DNA of 58,260 bases from a virus. Position 1 is the stretch's first letter; every line of letters starts with the position of its first letter. Both the position numbers and the translations under genes were made by a program. Location: positions 1 through 58,260 of IMG/VR virus record IMGVR_UViG_3300042344_000667; one strand, given 5' to 3'. Below the pieces are notes generated by a model that saw nothing but the letters and a program-made list of their open reading frames with translations, did no database searches and was not told the origin of the DNA. This document shows positions 18,068-28,202 of this stretch, in pieces.

Positions 18068-18404
18068 GCACCTGATTGGCCGACGCTATGAATACGGCGG
18101 TGACGACTGCATCCACCTCGTCATCGACGCGCTAAAAGCCCTAGGTAAAAACCCGCCAGACGTCGCTGACGATTGGTATCGGCTCAGCCCACGCGGCATC
18201 TTGCGGGAGCTGTCGGTTTACTGCGACACTCTGGATGCTCCCATCTACGATGGTGACATCATTCTGTTTGGCGCCAAGCCACCTGAATTCGGAGTCCAAT
18301 GGCAGAGTGGCATCCTATTCATAAACCACTTGATTTCCGCAGTGGACTGGAAACCGGTGGCAAGCTTTACGATCCGCCGCTCTTACCGTATGAGATCGCG
18401 CTAA
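18060..18404 (+). CDS. NlpC/P60-like tail protein (gpK-like), probably degenerate
   Basis: A 114-residue protein starting at GTG 18060 and overlapping the previous stop. RRYEYGGDDCIHLVIDAL matches the catalytic Cys segment of NlpC/P60 peptidases, with the Cys near residue 18. The second catalytic motif, usually a His in a GHVG-like strand, appears as FGVQWQSGILFI without a clear His, so peptidase activity is doubtful. Position before the gpJ-like gene matches lambda gpK order. Confidence 0.7.
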   Translation: MCEHLIGRRYEYGGDDCIHLVIDALKALGKNPPDVADDWYRLSPRGILRELSVYCDTLDAPIYDGDIILFGAKPPEFGVQWQSGILFINHLISAVDWKPVASFTIRRSYRMRSR

Positions 18405-21400
18405 TTGAAGCGCTTGGTTGCACTGAACAGGAATACAAAGAATTTGTCCGTTACGCACGCGATGCGGCTTATGTGCGTCCGGCTGAGTATGAAAATATCC
18501 CCAAAATTTATGCAGCAATGGTGCCAGTAGTTGCTGCTGTAGCGGTATCCGCAAAATCTGTTGCAACAACCATCGCAGTTAATGTTGCAATCGGCTTGGC
18601 GCTTACTGCTATCAGCATTCTTCTGGCACCAAAAGCACCAGCCCTAGAAACACCTGCCAAAATTCGCGGCAAAAAGCTCGCGGATCAGATCGGCCCTAGC
18701 CGCTTCAACCAAACCACCAGCTTCGATAACGTCAGCAGCCTTGCCGAATACGGTCAGCCAATTCCCATTCCCTTCGGCAAGCGGGGCACTGGCGCTGACG
18801 GCGCTCTAACCGGCGGTTTGATCCTTGCACCGGCACTGGTATGGAGCCGCATCTACAGCTACGGCAGCTACCAAGCGTTTGAAGGTATCTACGTCGCTGG
18901 CGAGTACGGCAGTGAGGCCCCCGAGCTTGGCGGCATCCGCGTTGGCACCACAGCGCTGAACAGCCTCGGCAACCGCGATTTTGCAGTGTTCTGGTCAAGC
19001 CAGTTAGGCGAAAATAGACCAGGGACAGCACGCTTAGTCGCTGGCACCCACATAGAAGGGGACGGCACCACCGGCACCGTTGGCCGCCAGATTTTTACCG
19101 CTCCAACCGAGGACGGACAGTTCAGCCAGGGATTTTCCATGGCTTACACCCCTCAAGCGGATACGTCGTTTGGAACAGCCGAGCCAATCCACAACGGCAC
19201 GGCATTCCGCTTCAACTGGGAAATTATCTCGGCGCCCTATGCAGCAACCGAAGGCCCGGACAATAAAGAAGCACGGTTTGAAACCCAAGCCCGCCGCCGA
19301 AAAATCGCAGGTTCCGATGCTGATGTTTTGCATCGCTACGCCGATCAACCCAAAGAGGATATTCCGCAGGTTGGGATGCCTGGCGTGGGACGTGCCTACT
19401 CTCGCCGCATGGGGTTTGTTGCACACAGCGGCACTAATGGCGGTGCTGACGTAGAAAATCGCACGATCGTATCAGTAGCCGAAAACGATACCTTAACATT
19501 CGAAATCAATGGTAATAACTGGAAAGACTTTAATCAAGATGATTTCAAGGACACAGAGGTTAATGTCAAAGACTTGAAGGCTTCTGCTGATTCTTGGAGA
19601 GCAAGGGCTTCTGATTTGTTGGCCATAGGCTCTAAATGGATTATCGGCGCTTCGGTGTGGGTTGTTGAAAGCAGAAGCCCCGCCACTTGGACACAGTTTC
19701 AAACCCAACGCATTACATTTAAATGCACCGCAATTACCGGCGTAGCAACTGTCGGGCTGGCTGGCAGAAGAACAGTAGAAGAACCACTCGGCGGCTACGA
19801 AGGTAGTGTCTTTAACCCCAACAAACACTGCGGCGCAGCTTTCTTCAACATCTGCCGTCTGCATATGGCAAGCATCCGTCCCGTGCGACGTGATGCCCAA
19901 GTCATCGAAATTGGACTCCGTAGCCAAGTCTGGAACCGCGCCAACGGCCTGTGCAACTTCAACGCAATTCCTACGCCTTTCAAACTGCACCAACTCGATA
20001 AACAGGACATTACGCTCACAACGCCTCGAATGGATAAGTACTTCGAGCGCACATCGTGCTTTTCTATTTGGGTACGCCCAGTTGAGGTTTATGGCCAAGC
20101 CCAGCAGCCTTGGCGCAGGATGCCGCAAGTTTTCTGCGTTACTGGTAATGCCCCGGTCGATCAGTACAACTACATCCGTATTCGTCCTAAGCAAATTGGA
20201 TACTACGAGTACCGATTTATTCCGCGCACGGGATCGGATATTGCAATCAACAGCATAGATACAAATAGAGTTATCCGATTAAATGCGAATACTGGCAGCA
20301 TCTTAGGAATAGACTTAGACACAGACTATGGCGGTTTTAGAGTCACAACCAATGGCGATGACACTATAACTATCGCTGACATTCGCGTGAACGACGAACT
20401 TGTAACAGACCCGCAAGAAGCCAGCAGCGTAACCACCACACAAACCACGCTCCCAACAGCGCTATCCCAATACGACCAAAGCTCGAGCAATGGCAGCATC
20501 CAGCAAGTCGTCAATGCGTGGCTCACCGAAAGACTGGGATATGCACGCGATTATCCCGGTCGCGTCCGCAGCGCCACCATCACATTTGATAAGCCCGGCG
20601 TGGGGCAAATTGTCTTCAACGTAAACGCTACATCTGTAGCTGGCACACTTGGCGTCACCATCGGTCCGGTCTATCTCAGCGCAAACCTTGAGAATCCTTA
20701 CCAGTGGACAAACGTCTCGTACAACGTCATTTCTGCAAACGGCACGTGGAATACATCCCACAGATTCACTGTCGTCATTCCGGTCAACAATGACTTTTCG
20801 CGTGTAGGCGGCTACTCGGCAGTGAACGTTGCCTTTGCTGTTACTGCTGTCCAAGCTGTATCAACAGTGAACAGCTCCACGGTCAGCAGCGCTGAGCGCG
20901 TATTTGAAGAAAACTCACAGGTCTCAGACTGCAGCCATTATCTGGAGTTGACCAAATCCAATGAAAGCGGACCCGAGCATCAGATCGTTTACGTCAACGA
21001 GTGCATTTCCAACGAAACACTTGCCGAGTATTACGGCATGTCCACACTGGGATTCACCGTAAAGTCCAGCGGTCAACTTGGCGGCATCGGTCAAATCCGC
21101 GCCTGGGTCCCAACCGGCATCAGTGTTTACCGCTTGATTGAACAGGACAACAAACCCAGCAACCTTTTCGCCGATCTTGTCTACTACCTCCTGACCAGCA
21201 AGAGCCAAGGTGTCGGCAACGTCGTCCCTACAGAGCTGATCGACGTTGACTCACTCACCACAACCGCCCAGTACTTACGCGCCAACAAGATCTTCTTTGA
21301 CGGCGTGGTGGAAGACAGCGACAGCCTGCGCTCGTTCCTGTACGACAACGCTGCGCTTCAGCTATGCAACTTCACAATTAAAAACGGCCGTTTCGGCATG

Positions 21401-22171
21401 ATGCCGGCGCTGCCCTACGACAGCAGCTACCAGATCAGCACCACGCCCATCGCAATCGAGCAGATTTTCACCTCGGGCAACATCATCCAAGACAGCTTGC
21501 AGGTCCAGTACATCGACGCCGCCCAGCGTTCAAACTTCCGTGCTCTGGTTAGTTGGCGCGTCACCGTCGAAAACGATCTACCAACGCAAGCCTCCGCTTT
21601 GGTCGACTGGGCCGACATCCCCGAAGGCAGCCGTTCCACGACCCAGCAAGCTTTCGATCTAACTGACTTCTGCACCAACCGTGCCCAAGCACTGAAGACC
21701 GCACGGTTCCTGCTGAGCATCCGCCGCCGCGTCACTCACACCGTCAGCTTCAAAACCGTACCCGACGCCCTCGGCATCCAACCCGGTTCCTACATCCGCG
21801 TTATCACCGAAGCCACCACCTACAGCGCCACCAACAACGGCGGTATCACGGACGCTGGGACCTTGGTCAGCGTAACCTCCATCGCCAACGGGACCTACGA
21901 CGCCCTGATCTACAACCCCAGCACCGGAGCCGTAACCGAGCAACGCATTACGATCCAGAACAACACTGTTACAGATTCCGCCTTGCGCGGCTGTCTGTTT
22001 ACGTTGCTCAGCCTCCAGACCAGCGCATCCGTTTATCAAGTGGAGCAGCTCACACTGGACGAAGACGGCTTGGTGAATATCAGCGCCGTAGAAGTGCCCG
22101 TCGATTCCACCGGCGTTAGCATTGTGGCTAAGGACGTGCTTACTGAAGCAAATTTCCGCGTACTGGAGTAA
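18299..22171 (+). CDS. Tail tip attachment protein (gpJ-like)
   Basis: A 1290-residue central tip protein. Residues about 1-70 include YEIALIEALGCTEQEYKEFV. A hydrophobic segment at about 70-110 (MVPVVAAVAVSAKSV, IGLALTAISILLAP) resembles gpI sequence joined to gpJ. FDNVSSLAEYGQPIPIPFGK is the conserved opening of the J core. The rest is beta-rich, with FLLSIRRRVTHTVSF and GIQPGSYIRVI near the end. It should form the hub that contacts the host surface. ATG 18299 overlaps the NlpC-like gene by 106 bases; a later start is possible. Confidence 0.88.
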   Translation: MAEWHPIHKPLDFRSGLETGGKLYDPPLLPYEIALIEALGCTEQEYKEFVRYARDAAYVRPAEYENIPKIYAAMVPVVAAVAVSAKSVATTIAVNVAIGLALTAISILLAPKAPALETPAKIRGKKLADQIGPSRFNQTTSFDNVSSLAEYGQPIPIPFGKRGTGADGALTGGLILAPALVWSRIYSYGSYQAFEGIYVAGEYGSEAPELGGIRVGTTALNSLGNRDFAVFWSSQLGENRPGTARLVAGTHIEGDGTTGTVGRQIFTAPTEDGQFSQGFSMAYTPQADTSFGTAEPIHNGTAFRFNWEIISAPYAATEGPDNKEARFETQARRRKIAGSDADVLHRYADQPKEDIPQVGMPGVGRAYSRRMGFVAHSGTNGGADVENRTIVSVAENDTLTFEINGNNWKDFNQDDFKDTEVNVKDLKASADSWRARASDLLAIGSKWIIGASVWVVESRSPATWTQFQTQRITFKCTAITGVATVGLAGRRTVEEPLGGYEGSVFNPNKHCGAAFFNICRLHMASIRPVRRDAQVIEIGLRSQVWNRANGLCNFNAIPTPFKLHQLDKQDITLTTPRMDKYFERTSCFSIWVRPVEVYGQAQQPWRRMPQVFCVTGNAPVDQYNYIRIRPKQIGYYEYRFIPRTGSDIAINSIDTNRVIRLNANTGSILGIDLDTDYGGFRVTTNGDDTITIADIRVNDELVTDPQEASSVTTTQTTLPTALSQYDQSSSNGSIQQVVNAWLTERLGYARDYPGRVRSATITFDKPGVGQIVFNVNATSVAGTLGVTIGPVYLSANLENPYQWTNVSYNVISANGTWNTSHRFTVVIPVNNDFSRVGGYSAVNVAFAVTAVQAVSTVNSSTVSSAERVFEENSQVSDCSHYLELTKSNESGPEHQIVYVNECISNETLAEYYGMSTLGFTVKSSGQLGGIGQIRAWVPTGISVYRLIEQDNKPSNLFADLVYYLLTSKSQGVGNVVPTELIDVDSLTTTAQYLRANKIFFDGVVEDSDSLRSFLYDNAALQLCNFTIKNGRFGMMPALPYDSSYQISTTPIAIEQIFTSGNIIQDSLQVQYIDAAQRSNFRALVSWRVTVENDLPTQASALVDWADIPEGSRSTTQQAFDLTDFCTNRAQALKTARFLLSIRRRVTHTVSFKTVPDALGIQPGSYIRVITEATTYSATNNGGITDAGTLVSVTSIANGTYDALIYNPSTGAVTEQRITIQNNTVTDSALRGCLFTLLSLQTSASVYQVEQLTLDEDGLVNISAVEVPVDSTGVSIVAKDVLTEANFRVLE

Positions 22172-22545
22172 TGGCTTTTCCGACACTGACGCCAACCAGC
22201 CGCGAGTTCAGCCCTGGTGCGTGGCCCATCAAAAACTACAACTCACAATCCGGCGCCGAGATCCGAATTTTGTATGGGTCTCAGCGAACCAACGCCAAGC
22301 TGGGCCTTAGCTACGAAAACGTAACTGACGCAAACGCCCAGCTTTTCATCGACGACTTCAACTCAAACATCGGCACACTTCGCACTTTTACACTTCCTTC
22401 CGCTACGCGAAACGGCTGGAGCGGTAGCGCGGCAACTTTGGATGCGCCACCTGGTACAAAGTGGCGCTACGAAAGCGAGCCGCAAATCCGCTCAGTGAGA
22501 CCCGGCCGTAGCAGCGTTACAGTGAATCTGGTGGCGGTGATCTAA
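22171..22545 (+). CDS. Minor tail tip protein
   Basis: A 124-residue protein (MAFPTLTPTSREFSPGAWP at the N-terminus, SQRTNAKLGLSYENV and DAPPGTKWRYESEPQIRSV later). It resembles short gpM/DUF2460-type tip proteins that bind the distal tail. Overlapping starts and stops (TAATG) link it to both neighbours in one transcript. Confidence 0.7.
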   Translation: MAFPTLTPTSREFSPGAWPIKNYNSQSGAEIRILYGSQRTNAKLGLSYENVTDANAQLFIDDFNSNIGTLRTFTLPSATRNGWSGSAATLDAPPGTKWRYESEPQIRSVRPGRSSVTVNLVAVI

Positions 22546-22970
22546 TGGCCAAGGTTTATACCGGACGCGATGGCCGCCTGCTGATCAACGACACCGAGCA
22601 GATCAAGGTCAGTAACTGGACCTTGACTGGCTCTCTTGAAGTGCTGGAAACCACCACGCTTGGCGAATCACAACGCAGTTACGCGCCAGGCGTCCAAGAA
22701 TTCAACGGCAGCGCCACACTGCTGTACTACAAAGACGACGCAGGCCGCAACGACGCCGCCACAGCTTTGAAGAGAGTGCTGCGTGTTGCTGGCGTATCCA
22801 GCAGCGATACCGTCACAATGCGTCTGCGTTTGGCGGATGGCAACACAAACAGCGACGTGCAACTGACTGCTTACATCACCAGCGTCTCGTTTGGTGCCAG
22901 CGTGGGTGAAGTCAGCTCTGCCCAAATCAGCTTCCAAGCCACTGGCGCACTCACGGCGGTGACAATCTGA
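22545..22970 (+). CDS. Tail protein with tail-tube-like fold
   Basis: A 141-residue protein with VSNWTLTGSLEVLETTTLGES, then RSYAPGVQEFNGSATLLYY and AYITSVSFGASVGEVSSAQISFQATG. This is the pattern of tail-tube or V-like proteins with a two-layer beta fold. Being downstream of gpJ rather than beside the tube gene suggests a tip-associated paralogue. Overlaps its neighbours by TAATG and TGATG. Confidence 0.65.
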   Translation: MAKVYTGRDGRLLINDTEQIKVSNWTLTGSLEVLETTTLGESQRSYAPGVQEFNGSATLLYYKDDAGRNDAATALKRVLRVAGVSSSDTVTMRLRLADGNTNSDVQLTAYITSVSFGASVGEVSSAQISFQATGALTAVTI

Positions 22971-23866
22971 TGGGCATCTACCTCGGCAATGTCGGCAATA
23001 TTGAGCTGACTCGCCTGTCGCTTGAAGGCAGCAAAGAGTCTGTGGTCAATCCGTCAGACGTCAATGCCGCTCGCGATCGATTTAGCTTTGATTTTGACCC
23101 TAGTTATTTAATCAGTGGTGACCTAGTTGAGATTGCCACAACAGATAGCACGAATCTTGATTTCGTCGCCGCAAGTGGATGGGCGAATAACACTGTTCAA
23201 CCAAGTGGAAATTGGTACGCATTTATTGATGAACTAGGCGGTATTCGTCTGTACACAAACTTTGACGACAGCCTTGAGGGTGCTAGTACCGGCCTCGTGG
23301 CCCTCAATGCAATTGCTCGCAATATTCCAATCAGAGTTAAGGTGCGTAACCGTGATGCCAGATTGCTGGGGTGTGTGTCTGACTATGAAATTAATACAAC
23401 GCGAGAAACGGTCGATGTCACTGCATTGAGCGATGAATACAGGCAGCAATACAGCAGCCTGATCACTGGCAGCGGTCGCTTAACCGCTCAATGGGATTAC
23501 GTAAAAGAAGGCAATACAGAGCCGGTCAACTATCTGATGCAGCTTGTATTGCGCACAGAGGTTGGTTCATCATTTCACGCAAAATTTTTCATTAAATCTG
23601 CGGGTACACGCGCGTCCGGTGGTTCGTTTGATTCCGCTCAAATCAATGACGCATTGTGGTGGGAGTTCGATGGCTTGATCACCTCTAGCGCTACAAGCTT
23701 TGCATCGGGCAATATCATCGTCAGTTCTGTCGATTTTGTTGCAACTGGTCCTATCAGGCTGCGCGCCAAGACACGCACAACCGAATACTTGCTCCAAGAA
23801 TCTGGAGACAAATTCAAGCTTGAGCAAGATGGCGCATCATTCTTGCTTTTGGAGCAATCCGACTGA
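22970..23866 (+). CDS. Tip-associated tail protein with tube-like domain
   Basis: A 298-residue protein. The N-terminal half (MGIYLGNVGNIELTR, RFSFDFDPSYLISGDLVEI) is unfamiliar. From about residue 130, CVSDYEINTTRETVDVTALSDEYRQ and SLITGSGRLTAQWDY resemble tail tube domains like that of the preceding protein. The last 30 residues are a Leu/Glu repeat-like tail (YLLQESGDKFKLEQDG, LLLEQSD). It probably extends the tail tip or fibre base. Confidence 0.65.
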   Translation: MGIYLGNVGNIELTRLSLEGSKESVVNPSDVNAARDRFSFDFDPSYLISGDLVEIATTDSTNLDFVAASGWANNTVQPSGNWYAFIDELGGIRLYTNFDDSLEGASTGLVALNAIARNIPIRVKVRNRDARLLGCVSDYEINTTRETVDVTALSDEYRQQYSSLITGSGRLTAQWDYVKEGNTEPVNYLMQLVLRTEVGSSFHAKFFIKSAGTRASGGSFDSAQINDALWWEFDGLITSSATSFASGNIIVSSVDFVATGPIRLRAKTRTTEYLLQESGDKFKLEQDGASFLLLEQSD

Positions 23867-23883
23867 CACTAAACTGGTGTCAG
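23863..23883 (+). other. Inverted repeat between tail tip and fibre genes
   Basis: CTGACAC and GTGTCAG form a perfect 7-bp stem around TAAACTG and include the stop codon of the upstream gene. No T tract follows, so it may be an attenuator, mRNA end structure or operator. Confidence 0.4.
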
Positions 23884-23918
23884 GCCATGCCTACCAGCAC
23901 TTATAGCCGCACATCACC

Positions 23919-25589
23919 ATGGCAGACCTCAGGATCACCGAATTAGCAGCGCTCTCCAGCGGTGACCTGGCTGCAGGTGACTTTCTGGCAGTCGCTGATA
24001 TCAGCGCTAGTGAAACCAAAAAAATTACCGTTACTGACTTTACCGGCAAAGCGGTCACGCTGATCGCTGACGCCACCATCCCTGGCGCCAAGATTCTGTT
24101 CGGCACTGCCGAGATTGCAGGCACTGCGCTGGAAGATGGCGCTGTTGACACGTTGCAGCTTGCTGCTGATGCTGTAACAGCCGCCAAACTCGCTGACGAA
24201 TCCAGCGTCGATCTCGTCACGACGCTTCCGGCCTCTGGCGCCTTCGTCGGTCAGATCGCGCTCGACACCGCCGACAGCAAGATCTACTGCTGGAACGGCA
24301 GCACTTGGGTCAGCATCAAAGCCGCTGGCTCAATTAACACTGTCATCGGTGGTACGGCCGGAGTCGTCAACGTTACTGTCACCACAACTGGCGACAGCGT
24401 AACGGTCAACACGACACTGGACGCTACTGGCGCAGCAGCGCAATTCCTCGCCGGTCCAACTGCCGGAGCTGGCGCAGTCACCTACCGCACGATTGCAGCC
24501 GGCGATCTCCCTACGGCAACCACCGGTGCCAAAGGCGCTGTTGTCGTCAACGGCAACGGTCTGACAATGAGCGGCGACACCATCGCCATCAACAACACGG
24601 TCACCGCCGAATCCAGCAATTATCACGTCGTTCAGTACAACGCCAAGGGTCTGGTCACCGGCGGCCGGCAAATCATCGCGGCCGACGTCCCTGTCGCCAC
24701 GGCTAGCAGCATCGGTGTCGTCAAACCCGGCTCCGGCCTTGGTGTCGATGGCGCTGGAACACTCAACCACAGCAACTCAATTACACCCGGTAGCGCCGCC
24801 AAGGTCACCTACGACAGCCAAGGCCACATTGTTGCTGCACTGGCACTGTCCGCAACAGATATTCCCGAACTAGACGCCAGCAAAATTACGACTGGTACGT
24901 TTGCATCAGCGCGGCTTGCTGCCAATAGCGTCACAGCACAACAGCTTGCCGACTACGGCATTGCGCAAGTCAGTAGCAGCCAGCCAGTTCCTGAGTTTGC
25001 GGGCCAGCTCTGGATCAACCCGACCGACCGCACCGCTTACGTGTGGGTTGGCCAAGTCTCCCCAGCTCAGGGCTACTACCTCCCGCTCAACAACGAGTTC
25101 GGCGCCCAAGCCAACCTCCGCTTCGGTGGTACGTACAACGCCAGCACTAACACAATCGCCAGCCTCAATAACTATGGCGCAGCGGCAGGCCTGACTGTTG
25201 GTTCAGCTCTGGTTGCTCCAACCAGAGCAAGTTCTGGTCTCTACTTGCTGGTTACTACGTCAGGTACTGGCACGGCTCCGGCACCAGCCGTTGCACTAGA
25301 CGTTGGCGACTGGATCTTGAGCCCAGGTTCTGGTACCACTTGGACTCACGTCAACATCGTGGGCGCAGGCATCAGCGTCATTGATGCGGGCGACGTTACT
25401 TTCAACGGTGGAGCACTCAGTCCGGCAATGACCGGTGTGGCAGACGCCGAAGCTGCGTTGATCACACTGTGGGGCCGCGTGCAGGTTGCGACAGTGTCAG
25501 TGGCTGGAATTGTGCGTGAAACTACAGAGATCGCCGTAGATAGCGTTGGAGCAATGACAGTTGGAGTGGTCGATGAAGGCACCTACTGA
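23919..25589 (+). CDS. Tail fibre protein
   Basis: A 556-residue Thr/Ala/Gly/Val-rich protein opening with MADLRITELAALSSGDLAAGD, the common N-terminus of cyanophage fibre proteins. Middle features include GQIALDTADSKIYCWNGSTWVS and repeated GVVxxGxGL-like segments, as in trimeric fibre shafts. The C-terminus has TTEIAVDSVGAMTVGVVDEGTY. It probably binds the host surface. It is separated from the tip genes by an inverted repeat. Confidence 0.8.
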   Translation: MADLRITELAALSSGDLAAGDFLAVADISASETKKITVTDFTGKAVTLIADATIPGAKILFGTAEIAGTALEDGAVDTLQLAADAVTAAKLADESSVDLVTTLPASGAFVGQIALDTADSKIYCWNGSTWVSIKAAGSINTVIGGTAGVVNVTVTTTGDSVTVNTTLDATGAAAQFLAGPTAGAGAVTYRTIAAGDLPTATTGAKGAVVVNGNGLTMSGDTIAINNTVTAESSNYHVVQYNAKGLVTGGRQIIAADVPVATASSIGVVKPGSGLGVDGAGTLNHSNSITPGSAAKVTYDSQGHIVAALALSATDIPELDASKITTGTFASARLAANSVTAQQLADYGIAQVSSSQPVPEFAGQLWINPTDRTAYVWVGQVSPAQGYYLPLNNEFGAQANLRFGGTYNASTNTIASLNNYGAAAGLTVGSALVAPTRASSGLYLLVTTSGTGTAPAPAVALDVGDWILSPGSGTTWTHVNIVGAGISVIDAGDVTFNGGALSPAMTGVADAEAALITLWGRVQVATVSVAGIVRETTEIAVDSVGAMTVGVVDEGTY

Positions 25590-25747
25590 TGTCAAGCTTC
25601 AATTACAACGGCGAATACCTCCCTCGCGGCGGCGTTGAAGGCGAAATGCTGATCAAAGTCAGCAATGCTGACTATTACCTGCAGTACAAAACGCTGCCCG
25701 AAATCTTCGACGAATACGACATTGTGATCGACGAGGGTGAGTATTAG
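25589..25747 (+). CDS. Small fibre-associated protein (52 aa)
   Basis: ATG 25589 overlaps the fibre stop (TGATG) and opens 52 residues: MSSFNYNGEYLPRGGVEG, then MLIKVSNADYYLQYKTLP and an acidic end. The two stop codons TAG TAG terminate it. Its position between two fibres suggests a fibre connector or assembly factor; family not recognised. Confidence 0.65.
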   Translation: MSSFNYNGEYLPRGGVEGEMLIKVSNADYYLQYKTLPEIFDEYDIVIDEGEY

Positions 25748-25787
25748 TAGACTGCCTGAGTAACGCCGTCCCGCAGGGAGTTAAGGC

Positions 25788-28142
25788 ATGGCCACGTACA
25801 AGCATCTTCGTAGCAGCACTGCAAATAAGCGTCCCACAACAACGATTGTTGACGGCCAGCTCGCAATCAACACAAACACCGCTAGCCCCGGCCTGTTTTT
25901 CAAGGATTCTGCTGGTACAGGCATCGTCAAAGTAGGCCCAGTACACGTCGGCACCACAGCACCAAACAGTGTGCCGGCTTCCGGCGGAAGCAGCGGAAAC
26001 TACACAGGTGAGCAGTGGCTGGACACAAGTGTGTCTCCTGCTCAGATGAAAGTCTGGAACGGCAGCACCTGGGTCGGCATCGTCGCCGATGAACTGCCTG
26101 TCTCGAAGCTACAAGATGGCGCAGCCCGTCAGCTCATCCAAACTGATGCTGCTGGTACTGGTGTTGAGTGGACCAGCAACGTAGACGTGCCCGGCACGCT
26201 GGACGTTACCAGCACCGCAACATTCGACAGCATTGCGCAGCATCCGTTGGGTACTGCTGGCGCACCGACGATTACCTTCACCGGTGACACCAACACCGGC
26301 ATCTACTCCCCCGGCGCAGACCAGGTAGCCATCTCGACTAATGGCACTCGGCGTTTGCTTATCACAAGCGACGGAAAGGTTGGATTAGGAGCAGCAGGTG
26401 TTTTTCAGCAAGGTTCTGGAATTGACGGAGGATCTGGAGCAGGAATACTTGATCTTTATAACGGGGCTACGGGAAACACAACCCTTGAGAATACAGGTGC
26501 GTTTCCAATTATTTTCAAAACCAACGGATCGGAGCGTGCTCGCATCACCTCGACAGGGCACGTTGGCGTTGGAACATCAACTCCAAACGTAACTGGTTTT
26601 GGTGGCGCAACTGTTTTAACAGTATCTAATACTGCATCTTCAGTAAATACAGGCGTTGTAGAGATTCAGGGCGGATCCAGTGGAAACGGCATACTTAGTT
26701 TTTTGTCAGGCGCACAGCGTCAGGCAATGCTTACAAATACTCCTGATGGGCAGCTTCAGTTCTGGACTGGAGGCGCATCAATCAGCGAGAAACTGCGCAT
26801 CACATCGGCAGGTGCTCTAGGTCTGGGGACTAGTAGCCCTAGTACAACTCTTTCCGTCGCTGGAGGTATTTCCGGCACGGCTGGCATGAACATCAGCGGC
26901 GCTGGGTGGGGCGTGCTGCCTTACGTTGCAAACTCGCTGGTCATTGATAACAACGCTGGCGAGGCTCGATTCTTTGCAACTGGTGCCAACGCAACAACCA
27001 GAGGATCGTTCATCTTCTACAACGGAGAAACTGACGGCGGCGCAGGTGCCGCGATGGTTATTGACACCTCATCGCGTGTAGGGATTGGCACTACGACGGT
27101 TACTGGGTATCAATCAAACATTGTTCATCTGAATGGCTCTACCGGAGCCGAGCTGCACATCACTACTGGAGGAACAGGAACAGCGCAGTCTGATGGCCTG
27201 AGTCTCTATGTCCGCGATAGTGATGGCTCAGCGGGGCTAATGATGCGCGAAAACAACGCGCTTACATTTGGCACAAACGATAACGAACGCGCCCGCATCG
27301 ACAGCTCCGGCAGGTTGTTAGTTGGCACGTCTATTGCTCTTGCCACGGGAAACACTAATTTATTGCAAGTTTCTAGCAGCGACGGGGCAACCTTGTCTTT
27401 ATGTCGCTTTGATAGCACAGTAAGCACAAGTGAATACCTTGGAGGAATTAACTTTTTAGGTAGAGATACGTTTGTTGCTAACGAGGCTGCGTTAATAAAA
27501 GCGGAAGCAGATGCTGCCCACACAGATACTTCCTCCCCCGGCCGCCTAGTATTTTCCACTACCGCCGACGGAGCGAGCAGCCCGACGGAGCGGTTGCGTA
27601 TTACGAGTGGTGGCGCGGTTCTTGTTGGCGGCACATCACCCACTGGAATCGGTATGCTAGAAACGCCCTCTGTACAAACTTGGCAAACAACCAACGCCAG
27701 TGCAAACGTTTTTCGTCTTGCAAAATACACAATCGGCACATCTACGCAAACGATTCTTTCAATTACGGTTCCAGCGGCGCCTTATTTTATTAGCATTGAA
27801 GCGACTTTTATCGGCTCTAGAGCGCCAACTGGTAATGTCGGCACAAGTCGAATAGCCAAAGAACATTATTTGATCTCTCGAAACGGTAGTGGTTCAGATG
27901 TTGTCTTGAACTCAGACGTCAACAGTCTCGACTTTGAAGTTGCGTCTACAACTGCAGGTGGCACCAACAATAAAGATGTAATGGGTGCATCTATTCAAAG
28001 AGGTGGCGCCGAAGCCAATACTGGTCCACAAGTAGTAACCATTGCACTTGATAGTGGCGTGAATACCAGTTCTACCGGGCAAGTTCTTGGAGTATTTGAC
28101 ATTATGGTGCTAGGAGGCACCTCTGGACTCGGTATCGCCTAG
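25788..28142 (+). CDS. Large tail fibre with GVGIGT-type repeats
   Basis: A 784-residue fibre. The N-terminus (MATYKHLRSSTANKRPTT, DGQLAINTNTASPGLFFKDS) is a phage-attachment domain typical of cyanophage fibres. Several units of the form GxVGLGxxxP / RLLITSDGKVGL / ERARITSTGHVGVGTSTP follow, interrupted by globular segments. The C-terminal 150 residues look like a distinct receptor-binding tip. GGGAG precedes the ATG as ribosome binding site. No intramolecular chaperone motif is evident. Confidence 0.85.
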   Translation: MATYKHLRSSTANKRPTTTIVDGQLAINTNTASPGLFFKDSAGTGIVKVGPVHVGTTAPNSVPASGGSSGNYTGEQWLDTSVSPAQMKVWNGSTWVGIVADELPVSKLQDGAARQLIQTDAAGTGVEWTSNVDVPGTLDVTSTATFDSIAQHPLGTAGAPTITFTGDTNTGIYSPGADQVAISTNGTRRLLITSDGKVGLGAAGVFQQGSGIDGGSGAGILDLYNGATGNTTLENTGAFPIIFKTNGSERARITSTGHVGVGTSTPNVTGFGGATVLTVSNTASSVNTGVVEIQGGSSGNGILSFLSGAQRQAMLTNTPDGQLQFWTGGASISEKLRITSAGALGLGTSSPSTTLSVAGGISGTAGMNISGAGWGVLPYVANSLVIDNNAGEARFFATGANATTRGSFIFYNGETDGGAGAAMVIDTSSRVGIGTTTVTGYQSNIVHLNGSTGAELHITTGGTGTAQSDGLSLYVRDSDGSAGLMMRENNALTFGTNDNERARIDSSGRLLVGTSIALATGNTNLLQVSSSDGATLSLCRFDSTVSTSEYLGGINFLGRDTFVANEAALIKAEADAAHTDTSSPGRLVFSTTADGASSPTERLRITSGGAVLVGGTSPTGIGMLETPSVQTWQTTNASANVFRLAKYTIGTSTQTILSITVPAAPYFISIEATFIGSRAPTGNVGTSRIAKEHYLISRNGSGSDVVLNSDVNSLDFEVASTTAGGTNNKDVMGASIQRGGAEANTGPQVVTIALDSGVNTSSTGQVLGVFDIMVLGGTSGLGIA

Positions 28143-28202
28143 ATATTTTAGTCCTACTCGCTAAAATGCTTGGCGTGATACACTAAACAGATCAGCGGTC
28201 GC

